Source: Listeria ilorinensis (GTDB lineage: Bacteria; Bacillota; Bacilli; Lactobacillales; Listeriaceae). From it: DNA of 64,000 nt. Position numbers and translations under genes: made by a program. Below the pieces are notes generated by a model. That model was not told the origin of the DNA. It was given only the letters and a program-made list of their open reading frames with translations, and made no database searches. Numbering within the stretch: position 1 is the first letter of the stretch; the number at the start of each line of letters is the position of its first letter. This document shows positions 32,784 to 41,777 of the stretch, one piece after another. Location of the stretch: contig NZ_CAJYCN010000013.1 in NCBI RefSeq assembly GCF_913566895.1, forward strand, positions 32,521-96,520, read 5' to 3'.

Positions 32784-33302
32784 ATGAAACAATTATCATT
32801 ATTTAAAGCAAGTAACTTTGAAATTGACATCACATCCACCAGAAAGAATATCTGGATCGAGATTGAAAAATATAACTATGCAAAATTCATTATTCAGCGG
32901 AATGGGCGTGCAATTGCGGACTTGCAGGCAACGTCTATTTCAGATATGCCAGGAGGCGGATACAAAGAGTATCAATCAGATGTAGAGCGGGCAATCGTGG
33001 AGGCACAGCATGAGTTAGAAGAAGCGAGAATCTACGTCAAGCGCTTTGAGGAAGCGGTAGATGCAATTACAAACATTCGGACGAACGTGCCAGAAATTCG
33101 TAATCGGCGAAAGGAAATCTTCAAATTAGCGTTTTTGAAGGGATATTCTAAGCACCGGATCTGCGAAAAGTTGGCTATTGGCGAAACGCTTTTCTATGAC
33201 GAAGAGCAAGAAGCCGTTAAGCAATTCTCTCTGAACTTCGACTGTTACGCCATCGCCCATGGAAGCAGCAAGCGCAAAAAATCCGTTTGGGTGGGAAAAT
33301 AA
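32784..33302 (+). CDS. ArpU/RinA-like late transcription regulator
   Basis: 172 aa. A long helical middle (VERAIVEAQHELEEARIYVKRFEEAVDAI) and a C-terminal sigma-like HTH (FKLAFLKGYSKHRICEKLAIGETLFYDEEQEAVKQF) match phage ArpU-type activators that switch on packaging and structural genes. Last early gene, directly before the noncoding region and the late operon. GGGAGG before ATG 32784. Confidence 0.78.
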   Translation: MKQLSLFKASNFEIDITSTRKNIWIEIEKYNYAKFIIQRNGRAIADLQATSISDMPGGGYKEYQSDVERAIVEAQHELEEARIYVKRFEEAVDAITNIRTNVPEIRNRRKEIFKLAFLKGYSKHRICEKLAIGETLFYDEEQEAVKQFSLNFDCYAIAHGSSKRKKSVWVGK

Positions 33303-33371
33303 CGGGAAATTAGCGAGATAATGGCGAGAAATTTGCGGGAAAAGTACGGGATAATTCGGCCTTTTTCCATG

Positions 33372-33454
33372 CTATGATGATATTGTCAGAAAATCACATA
33401 AGAGATTCTGATCATATGTGCCTCCGGCCTGCTCAAATAGAGCGGGCTTTTTTT
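33372..33454 (+). ncRNA. Candidate short noncoding RNA with terminator, late-control region
   Basis: After a TATGAT box (33372-33377) come a hairpin-forming stretch around CAGAAAATCACATAAGAG and CATATGTG, and a strong terminator, GCCTGCTC/GAGCGGGC plus seven T (33427-33454). The 260-bp stretch 33303-33563 has no convincing larger gene. As recalled, Listeria A118-type prophages express the RNA rliG at this place, between the ArpU-like gene and terminase. Whether it is homologous is not visible. Confidence 0.5.
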
Positions 33455-33563
33455 ATAAAATTTGAGGAGTGTTGAACAGTCCGGTGACACAATGATTCAC
33501 ACACCGAAAACTAAACGTCCTGATCCGCCTAAGACGGGCAGATAAGGGCAAGGAGTTGATTTT

Positions 33564-33722
33564 ATGAACATGGATTTCATGGTGGGTGCGGATTTGCAAA
33601 AAGGCATTTCCTCTCAACCGCTTGAAAATAGAAAAGTAGATGATGCCAGGGCTTTGCAGTTGTGGTACGAGCGGCTGCGCGAGCCATACGCTTGGCACAA
33701 ATTTGAAGAGGTGAAATTATGA
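33564..33722 (+). CDS. Small phage protein before the ParB-methyltransferase
   Basis: 52 aa (MNMDFMVGADLQKGISSQPLEN..), not recognised. AAGGAG 8 nt before ATG 33564; its stop overlaps the next start by ATGA, so it is coupled to that gene. Confidence 0.6.
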   Translation: MNMDFMVGADLQKGISSQPLENRKVDDARALQLWYERLREPYAWHKFEEVKL

Positions 33723-34987
33723 TTATCGAAGAAATTCCAGTTAGTCAAATCAACCCAGCTGCTTACAACCCACGGATTGACCTGCAGGCAGGAGATCCAG
33801 AATACGAAAAACTTAAAAAATCAATTGAAGAATTTGGCTATATTGATCCTTTAATTTGGAACAAGCGAACAGGTAACCTTGTTGGCGGACATCAACGTTT
33901 TAAGATTCTTTCGGAAAAGGGATTTGAGAAAATCACAGTATCAGTCATTGATGTTGAACTAGATCGTGAGAAGGCTCTAAATATCGCTCTGAACAAAATA
34001 AGTGGGGATTGGGACGAAGACAAGCTTGCTGAACTTATGAATGAATTGAGCGATGGAGATTTGCTTTTAACGGGGTTTGATGAGGCGGAAATTGATGAAT
34101 TAGCCATTAAGCACGAATATAAGTTAGATGTGGAAAAACAGGTAGAAGACGACCATTATAACACTGAAGAAGAGGCTAAAAAAATTCAAGAGCCTGAAAC
34201 TAAGAGAGGCCAACTTTGGCGTTTAGGAGGCCATTTCCTTATGTGTGGTGACGCGACGATTGCAGATGACGTCTCAACTCTCATGCAAGGAAAAAAAGCA
34301 GATCTTATTGTGACAGATCCGCCTTATAACGTTGCGATACAGTCAGATTCTAAATTACTGGAAGAATCAGGTCGCGCGAATATAAAGAACGACGATATGT
34401 CCACGGATGAATTTAACGTTTTCTTAAATAAATTCTTCGAACAAACAGCGAAGATTATGCAAAATTCAGCAGCGGCTTACGTTTTTCATGGTTCTTCTTT
34501 TCAAAGAGAGTTTGAAAATGCTTTAAATAATAACGGAATAATTGTAAGAGCACAATGTATCTGGGTGAAAAACAATGCTGGTTTTGGATTTAGCCAATAC
34601 CGCTGGAAACATGAGCCCGTTTTTTATGCATTTAAAAAGAGCAATTCTCCAGCATGGTATGGAGATAGAAAACAAACCACGGTGTGGAGGGATAGCGCAT
34701 TGAATGATCCCGCTCCTTCGACAGTATGGGAAATTTCACGGGATAACAATTCCGATTATGAACATCCAACACAAAAGCCGCTTGATCTGCTGGCAATTCC
34801 TATTCGTAACAGTAGCAAACGCGGTGACATAGTTGCAGATTTATGCGGTGGATCAGGTAGCACAATGATGTCATGCGAGCAGTTAGAAAGAACTTGCTAC
34901 ATGATGGAAATAGACCCGATTTTCTGCGATGTAATTAAGAAGCGTTTTGAAAAATTAACAGGAAAAAAAGCCGTATTAGTTGAATAA
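33719..34987 (+). CDS. ParB-like nuclease domain fused to N6-adenine DNA methyltransferase
   Basis: 422 aa. Residues 1-130 form a ParB/sulfiredoxin-type domain (PAAYNPRID; NLVGGHQRFKIL). From about 165 a DNA methyltransferase follows: motif IV DPPYN at 200-204, then the SAM-binding motif I near the C-terminus (ADLCGGSGSTMMSCEQL), the order of beta-class enzymes. It may modify phage DNA against host restriction or mark it for packaging, as it begins the late operon next to terminase. Confidence 0.92.
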   Translation: MIIEEIPVSQINPAAYNPRIDLQAGDPEYEKLKKSIEEFGYIDPLIWNKRTGNLVGGHQRFKILSEKGFEKITVSVIDVELDREKALNIALNKISGDWDEDKLAELMNELSDGDLLLTGFDEAEIDELAIKHEYKLDVEKQVEDDHYNTEEEAKKIQEPETKRGQLWRLGGHFLMCGDATIADDVSTLMQGKKADLIVTDPPYNVAIQSDSKLLEESGRANIKNDDMSTDEFNVFLNKFFEQTAKIMQNSAAAYVFHGSSFQREFENALNNNGIIVRAQCIWVKNNAGFGFSQYRWKHEPVFYAFKKSNSPAWYGDRKQTTVWRDSALNDPAPSTVWEISRDNNSDYEHPTQKPLDLLAIPIRNSSKRGDIVADLCGGSGSTMMSCEQLERTCYMMEIDPIFCDVIKKRFEKLTGKKAVLVE

Positions 34988-34989
34988 AA

Positions 34990-35090
34990 AAGAGAGGTGC
35001 TTGCAACACCTCTCATACGCGAACACGCCGTTACCGGCAATGAGATAGCAAAGGACCACGCGTGGTTTTGAGACTGCTATCTCTTTTTCA
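34990..35090 (+). terminator. Two-hairpin structured element ending in a terminator
   Basis: GAGAGGTGC..CACCTCTC makes the first hairpin; GAGATAGCA (35042-35050) and TGCTATCTC (35075-35083) enclose an inner CCACGCGTGG stem and are followed by TTTTT. The whole 110-bp gap is structured and may yield a small RNA. Confidence 0.65.
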
Positions 35091-35117
35091 TTCTAAATGA
35101 AAGCCGGGGTGCGTTCA

Positions 35118-35345
35118 ATGGATAATAAGAACGAACGTTCGTATGATAGTGAGGAAGAAGAACTACTCGCATATGAGCTAGAAGTCGCGTCAAGTAACAA
35201 ACAGATAAACGCTGACTATCGCAAAATAGTGCGACTTGGCATAAGTAAATGGCTTGCTAATTTGCAGGACAATAAAATCAAATTAGAGACCACGGAAGAA
35301 CTGAAACGGCTACTTGAAGCCGATAAGCTTCTTCGTGACGAATAG
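35118..35345 (+). CDS. Small phage protein before terminase
   Basis: 75 aa, acidic, helical, not recognised. ATG 35118 is preferred because GGGGTG lies upstream and the ATG at 35097 has no ribosome site. Confidence 0.6.
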   Translation: MDNKNERSYDSEEEELLAYELEVASSNKQINADYRKIVRLGISKWLANLQDNKIKLETTEELKRLLEADKLLRDE

Positions 35346-35382
35346 CAAAACAAACACAACACAGCGAGGTGGTGGCGGTGAC

Positions 35383-36258
35383 ATGGCAAGGAAAAGAGAT
35401 CAAAGACGTGACGAGGCTATGCGACTCTGGTTAGATAGCGCCGGAGAAATGAAGCTCGTTGATATTGCAAATAGATTAGGCTGTTCCGGCAGCCAGATCC
35501 GAAAATGGAAATCACAGGATAAATGGTCCATTGAGGACAACAAAAGGAGCGTTACCGAATCGAATAGTAACGTTACTAATGAAAAGGAGCGTTACCAATC
35601 ACTGAAAGGTAATAAAAATGCCGCTGGAAACAGTGGTGGAGCGCCTTTAGGTAATGGTAATGCTATTGGTAACGCTGGCGGAGGTGCTCCTCTTGGCAAT
35701 AAAAATGCGGTAACTACGGGCGAACATGAGTCGTTAAGCTGGGAGTTTCTAACTGAAAAGGAGAGGGAGCTGTATGTAAGTCTTGAAGGCGATTCTGCGA
35801 AAGGCATGGATGCGGTAATCCGTGAACTAGAAATCCGCCGCCTACGTATGATGGAACGAATATATAACATTAATAATGGCATGACGGACGAGGAGAAATC
35901 CACTCTTGAACAGCTACGTGACGTGGACTATGTGGGGACTAAGGACGGGCAAAAGGTACGTCTTACGAAAGAGAAACTGGTAACTGTAGAGGTTCGAAAA
36001 AAGACAACTGCGAAGATTGATCGCCTGCTGTCTATTGAGAATTCGTTGAATAACGTCACAAACTTATACATCAAGGCAATCAAGCAGAAAAGTGATCTTG
36101 AACAGGCAGAAGTCAAAAGAGAGCTCACACGCAGCCAAACAAGCATTAATAGGGAACGACTTGTTAAGCCAGAACAGGTTAGTAATACACCGAACTTCTC
36201 AGCGATGAGCACAGAGGAGTTGAGAATTTATGCTAATGACCTCAAACCGACAACGTGA
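35383..36258 (+). CDS. terS: Terminase small subunit
   Basis: 291 aa. An N-terminal HTH (MKLVDIANRLGCSGSQIRKWKSQDKW), a linker with the PBSX-type repeats GNKNAAGNSGGAPLGN and GGGAPLGNKNAV, and a helical C-terminal part. It recognises packaging sites on phage DNA. GGTGGCGGTGAC before ATG 35383; its end overlaps the large subunit by 29 bp. Confidence 0.9.
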   Translation: MARKRDQRRDEAMRLWLDSAGEMKLVDIANRLGCSGSQIRKWKSQDKWSIEDNKRSVTESNSNVTNEKERYQSLKGNKNAAGNSGGAPLGNGNAIGNAGGGAPLGNKNAVTTGEHESLSWEFLTEKERELYVSLEGDSAKGMDAVIRELEIRRLRMMERIYNINNGMTDEEKSTLEQLRDVDYVGTKDGQKVRLTKEKLVTVEVRKKTTAKIDRLLSIENSLNNVTNLYIKAIKQKSDLEQAEVKRELTRSQTSINRERLVKPEQVSNTPNFSAMSTEELRIYANDLKPTT

Positions 36259-37687
36259 GCAAGAATATCTCTATGATGAAATCATCATGGAGTTGGCTAG
36301 GCGAGAGTTTTCATATTTTTTCTACCTGTCACACGGCAAACGATACGAGCTTTTGCGACATCAAAAATTGATAGCTGATAAGTTACAGAAAATCATTGAT
36401 GGTGAGCAAAAGTTCTATATTATCGAGATTCCTCCACAACACGGAAAATCAACTGTTATCACTGAAACTTTCCCTGCTTATTACCTTATGCGTAATCCGG
36501 ATAATTTGGCGATGGTGGTCTCGTATTCTGAGGAATTATATAAAAAATTTGGGAGAAAGAATCGCGAAAAGTTCCGACTATATGCAAACGATCTATTCGG
36601 ACTTGCAATAAGTTCGATATCTGCGAGTGTCAGTAACTGGGGGATAGAAAATCAATTAGGGGAGCTGTACAGCACTTCTATACTTGGTGGAGCAACCGGA
36701 CGAGGAAGCAACCTGCTGATTATTGATGACCCGATAAAGAACCGTGCAGAGGCTGAAAGTAAAACAATTCGCGATAAGATTTATGCTGAATGGCAAGACA
36801 CCTTCTACTCTCGGTTATCTGCAGATGGCAGTGTCATCGTTATTATGACTAGATGGCATGAGGATGACTTAGCAGGACGTTTGTTAAAAGAAGGCGCACT
36901 GCCTTGGGAAGAAATTAAAATACCCGCTATCGCTGAAGAAAATGACATGTTAGGAAGAAAGCCGGGAGAAGCTCTTGCTCCTGAAATAGGAAAAGATGAA
37001 AAGTGGGCAGAACGAACAAAGACCGTTACTGGTTCGCGTGGTTGGGCAGCCTTGTACCAACAACGACCAAGCCCAGCAGAAGGTAACATATTTAAGCGGC
37101 AATGGATCAAGTTCTATGTTCCTGACGAAGAGTTTAAGAAGAAATATAATATCGGAGAAGACGTTGCTGTGTTGCAGCGTCTTTTTGATAAATCAGCACA
37201 ATCATGGGACTGTGCTTTCAAAGATACAAAGAACAGTGACTTTGTTGCAGGTCATGTCTGGAACCGCAAAAAGGCTGATTACTTCTTAATAGATCGTGAA
37301 CATGATCGAATGGATTTACCAGCTACAATTGACGCTATCCGCCGAATGACGATAAAGCACCCAGAAGCTGTAGCAAAGTACATCGAGGACAAAGCCAATG
37401 GTCCCGCCGTTATGCAAATGCTTAAAGGTGAAATAAGTGGAATGATTCCAGTGGAACCAGAGGGCGGGAAAGAGGCCAGAGCGTATGCTGTTACGCCAAT
37501 TTTTGAAGCTGGTAATGTTTACCTCCCGCATCCACTCTATAAGCCGTGGGTCGAAGATGTTATCGAAGAGATGTTGAGCTTTCCAAACGGTGCTCATGAT
37601 GACGATGTAGATGCTATGACGCAAGCGCTTGTTAAGTTAATGAACGGGACAGATGATTTGCTAGCACGATACAGAAATTTACTATAA
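36230..37687 (+). CDS. terL: Terminase large subunit
   Basis: 485 aa. Walker A-like PPQHGKST near residue 68, Walker B LLIIDDP, then an RNase H-like nuclease domain (SAQSWDCAFKDTKNSDFVAG; NGAHDDDVDAMTQAL) typical of TerL of the phage Terminase_6 type. Motor and nuclease for DNA packaging. Confidence 0.94.
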   Translation: MLMTSNRQREQEYLYDEIIMELARREFSYFFYLSHGKRYELLRHQKLIADKLQKIIDGEQKFYIIEIPPQHGKSTVITETFPAYYLMRNPDNLAMVVSYSEELYKKFGRKNREKFRLYANDLFGLAISSISASVSNWGIENQLGELYSTSILGGATGRGSNLLIIDDPIKNRAEAESKTIRDKIYAEWQDTFYSRLSADGSVIVIMTRWHEDDLAGRLLKEGALPWEEIKIPAIAEENDMLGRKPGEALAPEIGKDEKWAERTKTVTGSRGWAALYQQRPSPAEGNIFKRQWIKFYVPDEEFKKKYNIGEDVAVLQRLFDKSAQSWDCAFKDTKNSDFVAGHVWNRKKADYFLIDREHDRMDLPATIDAIRRMTIKHPEAVAKYIEDKANGPAVMQMLKGEISGMIPVEPEGGKEARAYAVTPIFEAGNVYLPHPLYKPWVEDVIEEMLSFPNGAHDDDVDAMTQALVKLMNGTDDLLARYRNLL

Positions 37688-37700
37688 AGGCGGTGATTAT

Positions 37701-39092
37701 TTGGAAAGCACAATGGAAAAAGCAACCAGACAGATGAAGAGTGATAGCTTCCGGGCAGATTTCATGGTTGGTCATGGAAAAGCGAATTCTCGCGATAAAT
37801 TAACTAGGCAAAGACCAGGTAACGGGCAGATAGTTGATGTGCGTCAGTGCGAACAGCTATATGCTGGGAACAGCATAGCCAAGAATGTAATTGACATCAT
37901 ACCAGATGACTTGGTTCGTGCTGGTTGGACATTTAAGTGTAAGGATGAAAAGTTGAAAGCGGCAATCGAGTCGAAATGGCGGCAATTGAAAACAAAAGAT
38001 AGATTTCAGAAGCTGTATGCTGATTCCCGGCTCTACGGAGACGGATTCCTAAGCATCGGAGTGGTGTCAGCCACAAAAGACCAGGCAGATCTTAGCACTC
38101 CGCTCGATTTCAAGGAAATAAAGAACATTCCGTATGTCAACACTTTCAACACTCAAAAGATAACGCAGCTCTACATTAACGAAGACATGTTTTCCGAGAC
38201 GTTTGGAGAAGTGGAATACTTTGAACTAACACGATACTCTCAACTGCAAACAGAGATCATAAGTGGCTCAAAACAATCCAGCACAGAGAGGGTTCATCGA
38301 TCCCGCATCATTCATGAACAAGGGATAAAATTTGAAGGGGAGACCAAGGGACGCTCAATTTTTGAAAGTCTGTACGACATTATTACAGTTATGGACACAT
38401 CTCTATGGAGTGTTGGTCAGATTCTTTATGATTATGCCTTCAAAGTCTACAAGACCGACGGCGTCGAAGGCATGAAGAGAGAGGATAAGGCGGATCTTGG
38501 CGCTTTGCTGGACTATATGTTCAGAACAGAAGCGCTGGCCATCATCAAGAAAGATGAAGAACTCAAAAAAGAGACAACGAGCGTCTCGGGGATCAAAGAC
38601 TTGTTGGATTATGGATGGGACTACCTTGCTGGTGCGGTGAGAATGCCGAAAACGGTTTTGAAAGGTCAGGAATCCGGCACGATCACAGGGGCCCAATACG
38701 ACGTAATGAACTATTATGCTCGTGTAGCGGCTATCCAAGAGAACCGCTTGCGGCCGCAATTGGAGTATCTGACAAGGCTTCTTTTGTGGAGTAAAGATGA
38801 CTGCGGGAAACAAATTGACCCCGATTCAATCGAGTGGGCTATCGAGTTCAACCCTCTGTGGTCTCTGGATTCTAAGACTGACGCAGAAGTCCGTAAGTTA
38901 TTGGCAGAAACTGACCAAATATACATTGCGAATGGGGTTATTGAGCCAGAACAGGTAACAGAAACCCGCTTTGGTCGGTTCGGCGTGCAAAACTCTACTA
39001 AATTCAACGGAGACAGTATGGACTCGGCAGAATTAGAGCAGTTTGCTGAAGCAATTTACGAAAAGTGGAAAGCAGCTGACAAAAATGGCTAA
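37701..39092 (+). CDS. Portal protein (DUF1073 type)
   Basis: 463 aa. Early motif GNSIAKNVIDIIPDDLVRAGW and later MPKTVLKGQESGTITGAQYDVMNYY are typical of anti-CBASS/DUF1073-family portals, which form the head-tail vertex. The TTG at 37701 has GGCGGTGATT upstream; ATG 37713 is an alternative start. Confidence 0.88.
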   Translation: MESTMEKATRQMKSDSFRADFMVGHGKANSRDKLTRQRPGNGQIVDVRQCEQLYAGNSIAKNVIDIIPDDLVRAGWTFKCKDEKLKAAIESKWRQLKTKDRFQKLYADSRLYGDGFLSIGVVSATKDQADLSTPLDFKEIKNIPYVNTFNTQKITQLYINEDMFSETFGEVEYFELTRYSQLQTEIISGSKQSSTERVHRSRIIHEQGIKFEGETKGRSIFESLYDIITVMDTSLWSVGQILYDYAFKVYKTDGVEGMKREDKADLGALLDYMFRTEALAIIKKDEELKKETTSVSGIKDLLDYGWDYLAGAVRMPKTVLKGQESGTITGAQYDVMNYYARVAAIQENRLRPQLEYLTRLLLWSKDDCGKQIDPDSIEWAIEFNPLWSLDSKTDAEVRKLLAETDQIYIANGVIEPEQVTETRFGRFGVQNSTKFNGDSMDSAELEQFAEAIYEKWKAADKNG

Positions 39093-40458
39093 TAAGCGCC
39101 GTGTTCCGAAAACCCGCTATCCGTTCAATGTGGAACGTTCATACGCAAAAGAGCTCGTTGGAATGGTTCGAGAGGTTTCAGAAATCCTTTTTAAAGAGCT
39201 TGAAGGCGTTCAGCGAAACATCGAGGAATATCAAAACGTTCTTTCTGATAGCAAGCGCTCTGACGGCGTGTCAGACGCTGTTAAAGCGGCTTTAGATAAA
39301 GTTAAGGCAATTAGTCTTGGTGTATTTAATAATCGCAAATTCACGTCTGCTGCTAGCAAATTCGTGCGCGCTGTCAACTCAACCAATAAAGTGCAGACAG
39401 ATCGGCAACTGAAAGTCGGCGGTATACAGCCTCAGGAAACAGAGCCTTGGCTGCAAGAGTTCATGGATAGCAAGGTAACCGAAAACGTCAGCTACATCAA
39501 GTCAATTGGCGACGACTACCTTGCGAAAACAGAACAGATCATCATGCGCAGCATCACGAACGGCGAGAATCCCAAAAAAGTAAAAGAGGATTTAGTAAAA
39601 GCGACGGGAGTTTCTGAAAATAAAGCTAAATTCATCGCCAGAGACCAGACAGGCACGATATTTGGCCAGATGACCGCCAGCCGTCATATGAAAGCAGGAA
39701 TCCCCGGGTTTAGGTGGTCCAATAGTGGTGATAGTCGAGTTCGCCCGACGCATCAGGATCGTAATAACCGGGTTTATTCTTATTCCGATCCAAATGCACC
39801 GATACCAGGCGTTGAATATAACTGCCGTTGCGTAGCTATTCCAGTTTTTGATTTAAATGAGATCCCGGAATACACGGATGCAGACGGCTTTTATAATATC
39901 GCGAAGCATTCGATTGACGAGGTGCCTACAGAGCTACAAGACATCTTGAAAAAGCACATCACAAAAGAAAGCATAGTCATTGATAATAAAATAAACGGTG
40001 CTGCTGCTTACAGTCCAAAATCAAACGTTGTTATGATGAATCCGTATCATTCAGAGTTCAAAAATTACGATTTAAAACAAGCCATTCTGCATGAATACGG
40101 GCATAAAGTTGATATTAGTGATTTGAAAATCAGTAGCAATAACGATTTCAAAATAGCATTGACGATTGATAGCAAGGTAGCCAATTATGAGGAATTGCGC
40201 AAGGTCATGCAAATAGATGAATATGCACATAATCCGTTCTTGAGCGATATATTTGGTGCGTTGACAAGCAACGAAGTGTTTGGATATGCAACTCATGATG
40301 ATGCTTACTGGAAGCGTAATAACAATGTTGCAAAAGAAGTATTTGCAAACATGTTTGCATTAAAAGCAGTGAAGAATGCTGCCGCCTTAAAAGTGATTGA
40401 AAAGCAGTTTCCGATGGTGTACGCTAAATTTAATACTTTATTAAGCGAGGCGATATAA
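39085..40458 (+). CDS. MuF/SPP1-gp7 minor head protein fused to a zinc-metallopeptidase domain
   Basis: 457 aa. Residues 1-260 are a MuF-type head protein (ENVSYIKSIGDDYLAKTEQII; DQTGTIFGQMTASRHMKAGI; RPTHQDRNNRVYSYSD; YNCRCVAIPVFD). Residues 265-457 are extra and contain HEYGH (His336, Glu337, His340), a zincin signature. MuF C-terminal extensions are often variable effector or toxin domains carried into the head. Whether this one cleaves a head protein or a host protein is not known. Overlaps the portal by 8 bp. Confidence 0.85.
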   Translation: MANKRRVPKTRYPFNVERSYAKELVGMVREVSEILFKELEGVQRNIEEYQNVLSDSKRSDGVSDAVKAALDKVKAISLGVFNNRKFTSAASKFVRAVNSTNKVQTDRQLKVGGIQPQETEPWLQEFMDSKVTENVSYIKSIGDDYLAKTEQIIMRSITNGENPKKVKEDLVKATGVSENKAKFIARDQTGTIFGQMTASRHMKAGIPGFRWSNSGDSRVRPTHQDRNNRVYSYSDPNAPIPGVEYNCRCVAIPVFDLNEIPEYTDADGFYNIAKHSIDEVPTELQDILKKHITKESIVIDNKINGAAAYSPKSNVVMMNPYHSEFKNYDLKQAILHEYGHKVDISDLKISSNNDFKIALTIDSKVANYEELRKVMQIDEYAHNPFLSDIFGALTSNEVFGYATHDDAYWKRNNNVAKEVFANMFALKAVKNAAALKVIEKQFPMVYAKFNTLLSEAI

Positions 40459-40634
40459 TGGCTTGGAAAGCACTGTATGAATCGTATTTCAAAAGAATGA
40501 CATCGACGAAAGTTGGAAAACAGCTCTTTGAGGATTACAAAAAGAAATTCGGTCGATACCCTCCGCGTTATATAGATTTAAGTGATGAAGAAGCAACGAA
40601 AGAGATTCAACGTAAATTAGACACTGACAAATAG
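40458..40634 (+). CDS. Small phage protein after MuF
   Basis: 58 aa, basic with an acidic end (MAWKALYESYFKRMTSTKVGK..). Its ATG overlaps the MuF stop (TAATG), so it is coupled and could be an immunity or cofactor protein for the metallopeptidase domain; this is inference only. Its last codons form part of a terminator. Confidence 0.55.
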   Translation: MAWKALYESYFKRMTSTKVGKQLFEDYKKKFGRYPPRYIDLSDEEATKEIQRKLDTDK

Positions 40635-40650
40635 TCGGTGTTTTTTTATT
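40620..40650 (+). terminator. Terminator overlapping a stop codon
   Basis: ACACTGAC/GTCGGTGT stem with one G-T pair, then seven T. Confidence 0.75.
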
Positions 40651-40676
40651 ACCCTGAAAGGTGGTGAGAACATGAA

Positions 40677-41777
40677 ATGAAGGTGCAACGCTTTGACAAA
40701 TCACTAATTAATGATAGCAATATCCAAGAAACTCAAGAAGGTTACTTAACTGTGAAAGCACCTGTCACTAGACCAGGTGTTTTTCCGTATATGCGGGCTG
40801 ATGGCTCCGTTCATATGGAAGCAAAGCTCCCAGAATATCTATTTGCTGGGGACACGATCGCTTCTCTGAACGCAAAACCAGTCACGGATGATCACCCGAC
40901 TGAGCCAGTTACGGCGGCTAATTACCAGCAGTATGCAAAAGGAATGACTCACACCGATGCGGCTGTCTATGATAACAAGCTGTTTGTCTCGTTCACAATC
41001 ACTGATTCAGCAACAATTCAGAAGATAAAAGACGGCAAGCGGGAGTTATCGCTGGGCTTCGAGTCAGAAATTATTGAGGAACAAGGAACATATAACGGAG
41101 AGCGCTATGACGCTGTTCAAAAAGCAGTTATAGTCAATCATTTAGCCATAGTAGAGGAAGGACGAGTGGGTCCAGAAATAGCCATTCGTGGTGATTCTGC
41201 CGCCTTTATGGTTGATTCTAAAAATGAAGGAGGAACAAAAATGCCAGTATTAAAATTTGATGGAAAAGACTTTGAAGTTGATTCCGTGGTAAAAGCGAAC
41301 TTTGATTCTTTACAAAGCAAGCTCGATGCAGCCAATGCAAAAGCTGAAAAAGTAGATGCTTTGGAAGGAGAGCGCGATGGCCTGAAAACACAGCTTGAAA
41401 AAACAGAAGCTGACTTGAAAGAAGCAAAAGAAAAGGCTGTTTCCGATGAGGATATTGCTGAGGCTGTCCAAGAACGGGCGGAGTTACAAGATTCTGCAAA
41501 AGCCTTTCTAGGCGATTCTTACGACTTCAAGGGAAAAAGCGCTCGTGAAATCAAAGTAGCTGCTATCACGAAGGCTGATGAAGCATTCAAAGAAGATGGC
41601 AAGAGCGATGACTACATCAATGCTTTTTATGATGCGATGTCATCTAATGCAAAAAAACAAGGCTTCACTAATGATGCCAACTTCAGTAAAGGCAAACCCT
41701 CTCCTGAAAAAGAAGAGGAGATTGAGAAGAAGAAGGCAGAACGTTTGAATCTAAATAAAAAGAAGGAGGACAAATAA
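40677..41777 (+). CDS. DUF2213 prohead protease fused to scaffold
   Basis: 366 aa. Residues 1-185 match DUF2213 (AKPVTDDHPTEPV; RELSLGFESEI; VNHLAIVEEGRVG), a head maturation protease type; residues 189-366 are a charged coiled scaffold (DALEGERDGLKTQLEKTEADLKEA). An internal AAGGAGG and ATG at 41241 in the same frame start the scaffold alone. Ribosome site GGTGGTGAG before the first ATG. Confidence 0.85.
   Translation: MKVQRFDKSLINDSNIQETQEGYLTVKAPVTRPGVFPYMRADGSVHMEAKLPEYLFAGDTIASLNAKPVTDDHPTEPVTAANYQQYAKGMTHTDAAVYDNKLFVSFTITDSATIQKIKDGKRELSLGFESEIIEEQGTYNGERYDAVQKAVIVNHLAIVEEGRVGPEIAIRGDSAAFMVDSKNEGGTKMPVLKFDGKDFEVDSVVKANFDSLQSKLDAANAKAEKVDALEGERDGLKTQLEKTEADLKEAKEKAVSDEDIAEAVQERAELQDSAKAFLGDSYDFKGKSAREIKVAAITKADEAFKEDGKSDDYINAFYDAMSSNAKKQGFTNDANFSKGKPSPEKEEEIEKKKAERLNLNKKKEDK
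41241..41777 (+). CDS. Scaffold protein from an internal in-frame start
   Basis: 178 aa. ATG 41241 is preceded by AAGGAGGAACAAAA, better than the main gene's own ribosome site, and it begins exactly where the protease domain ends. This parallels lambda C/Nu3, where the scaffold is also made on its own. Confidence 0.7.
   Translation: MPVLKFDGKDFEVDSVVKANFDSLQSKLDAANAKAEKVDALEGERDGLKTQLEKTEADLKEAKEKAVSDEDIAEAVQERAELQDSAKAFLGDSYDFKGKSAREIKVAAITKADEAFKEDGKSDDYINAFYDAMSSNAKKQGFTNDANFSKGKPSPEKEEEIEKKKAERLNLNKKKEDK

Noticed and set aside
33511..33564. 17-codon ORF (MIHTPKTKRPDPPKTGR)
   Set aside because: No good ribosome site and too short to support without conservation data.
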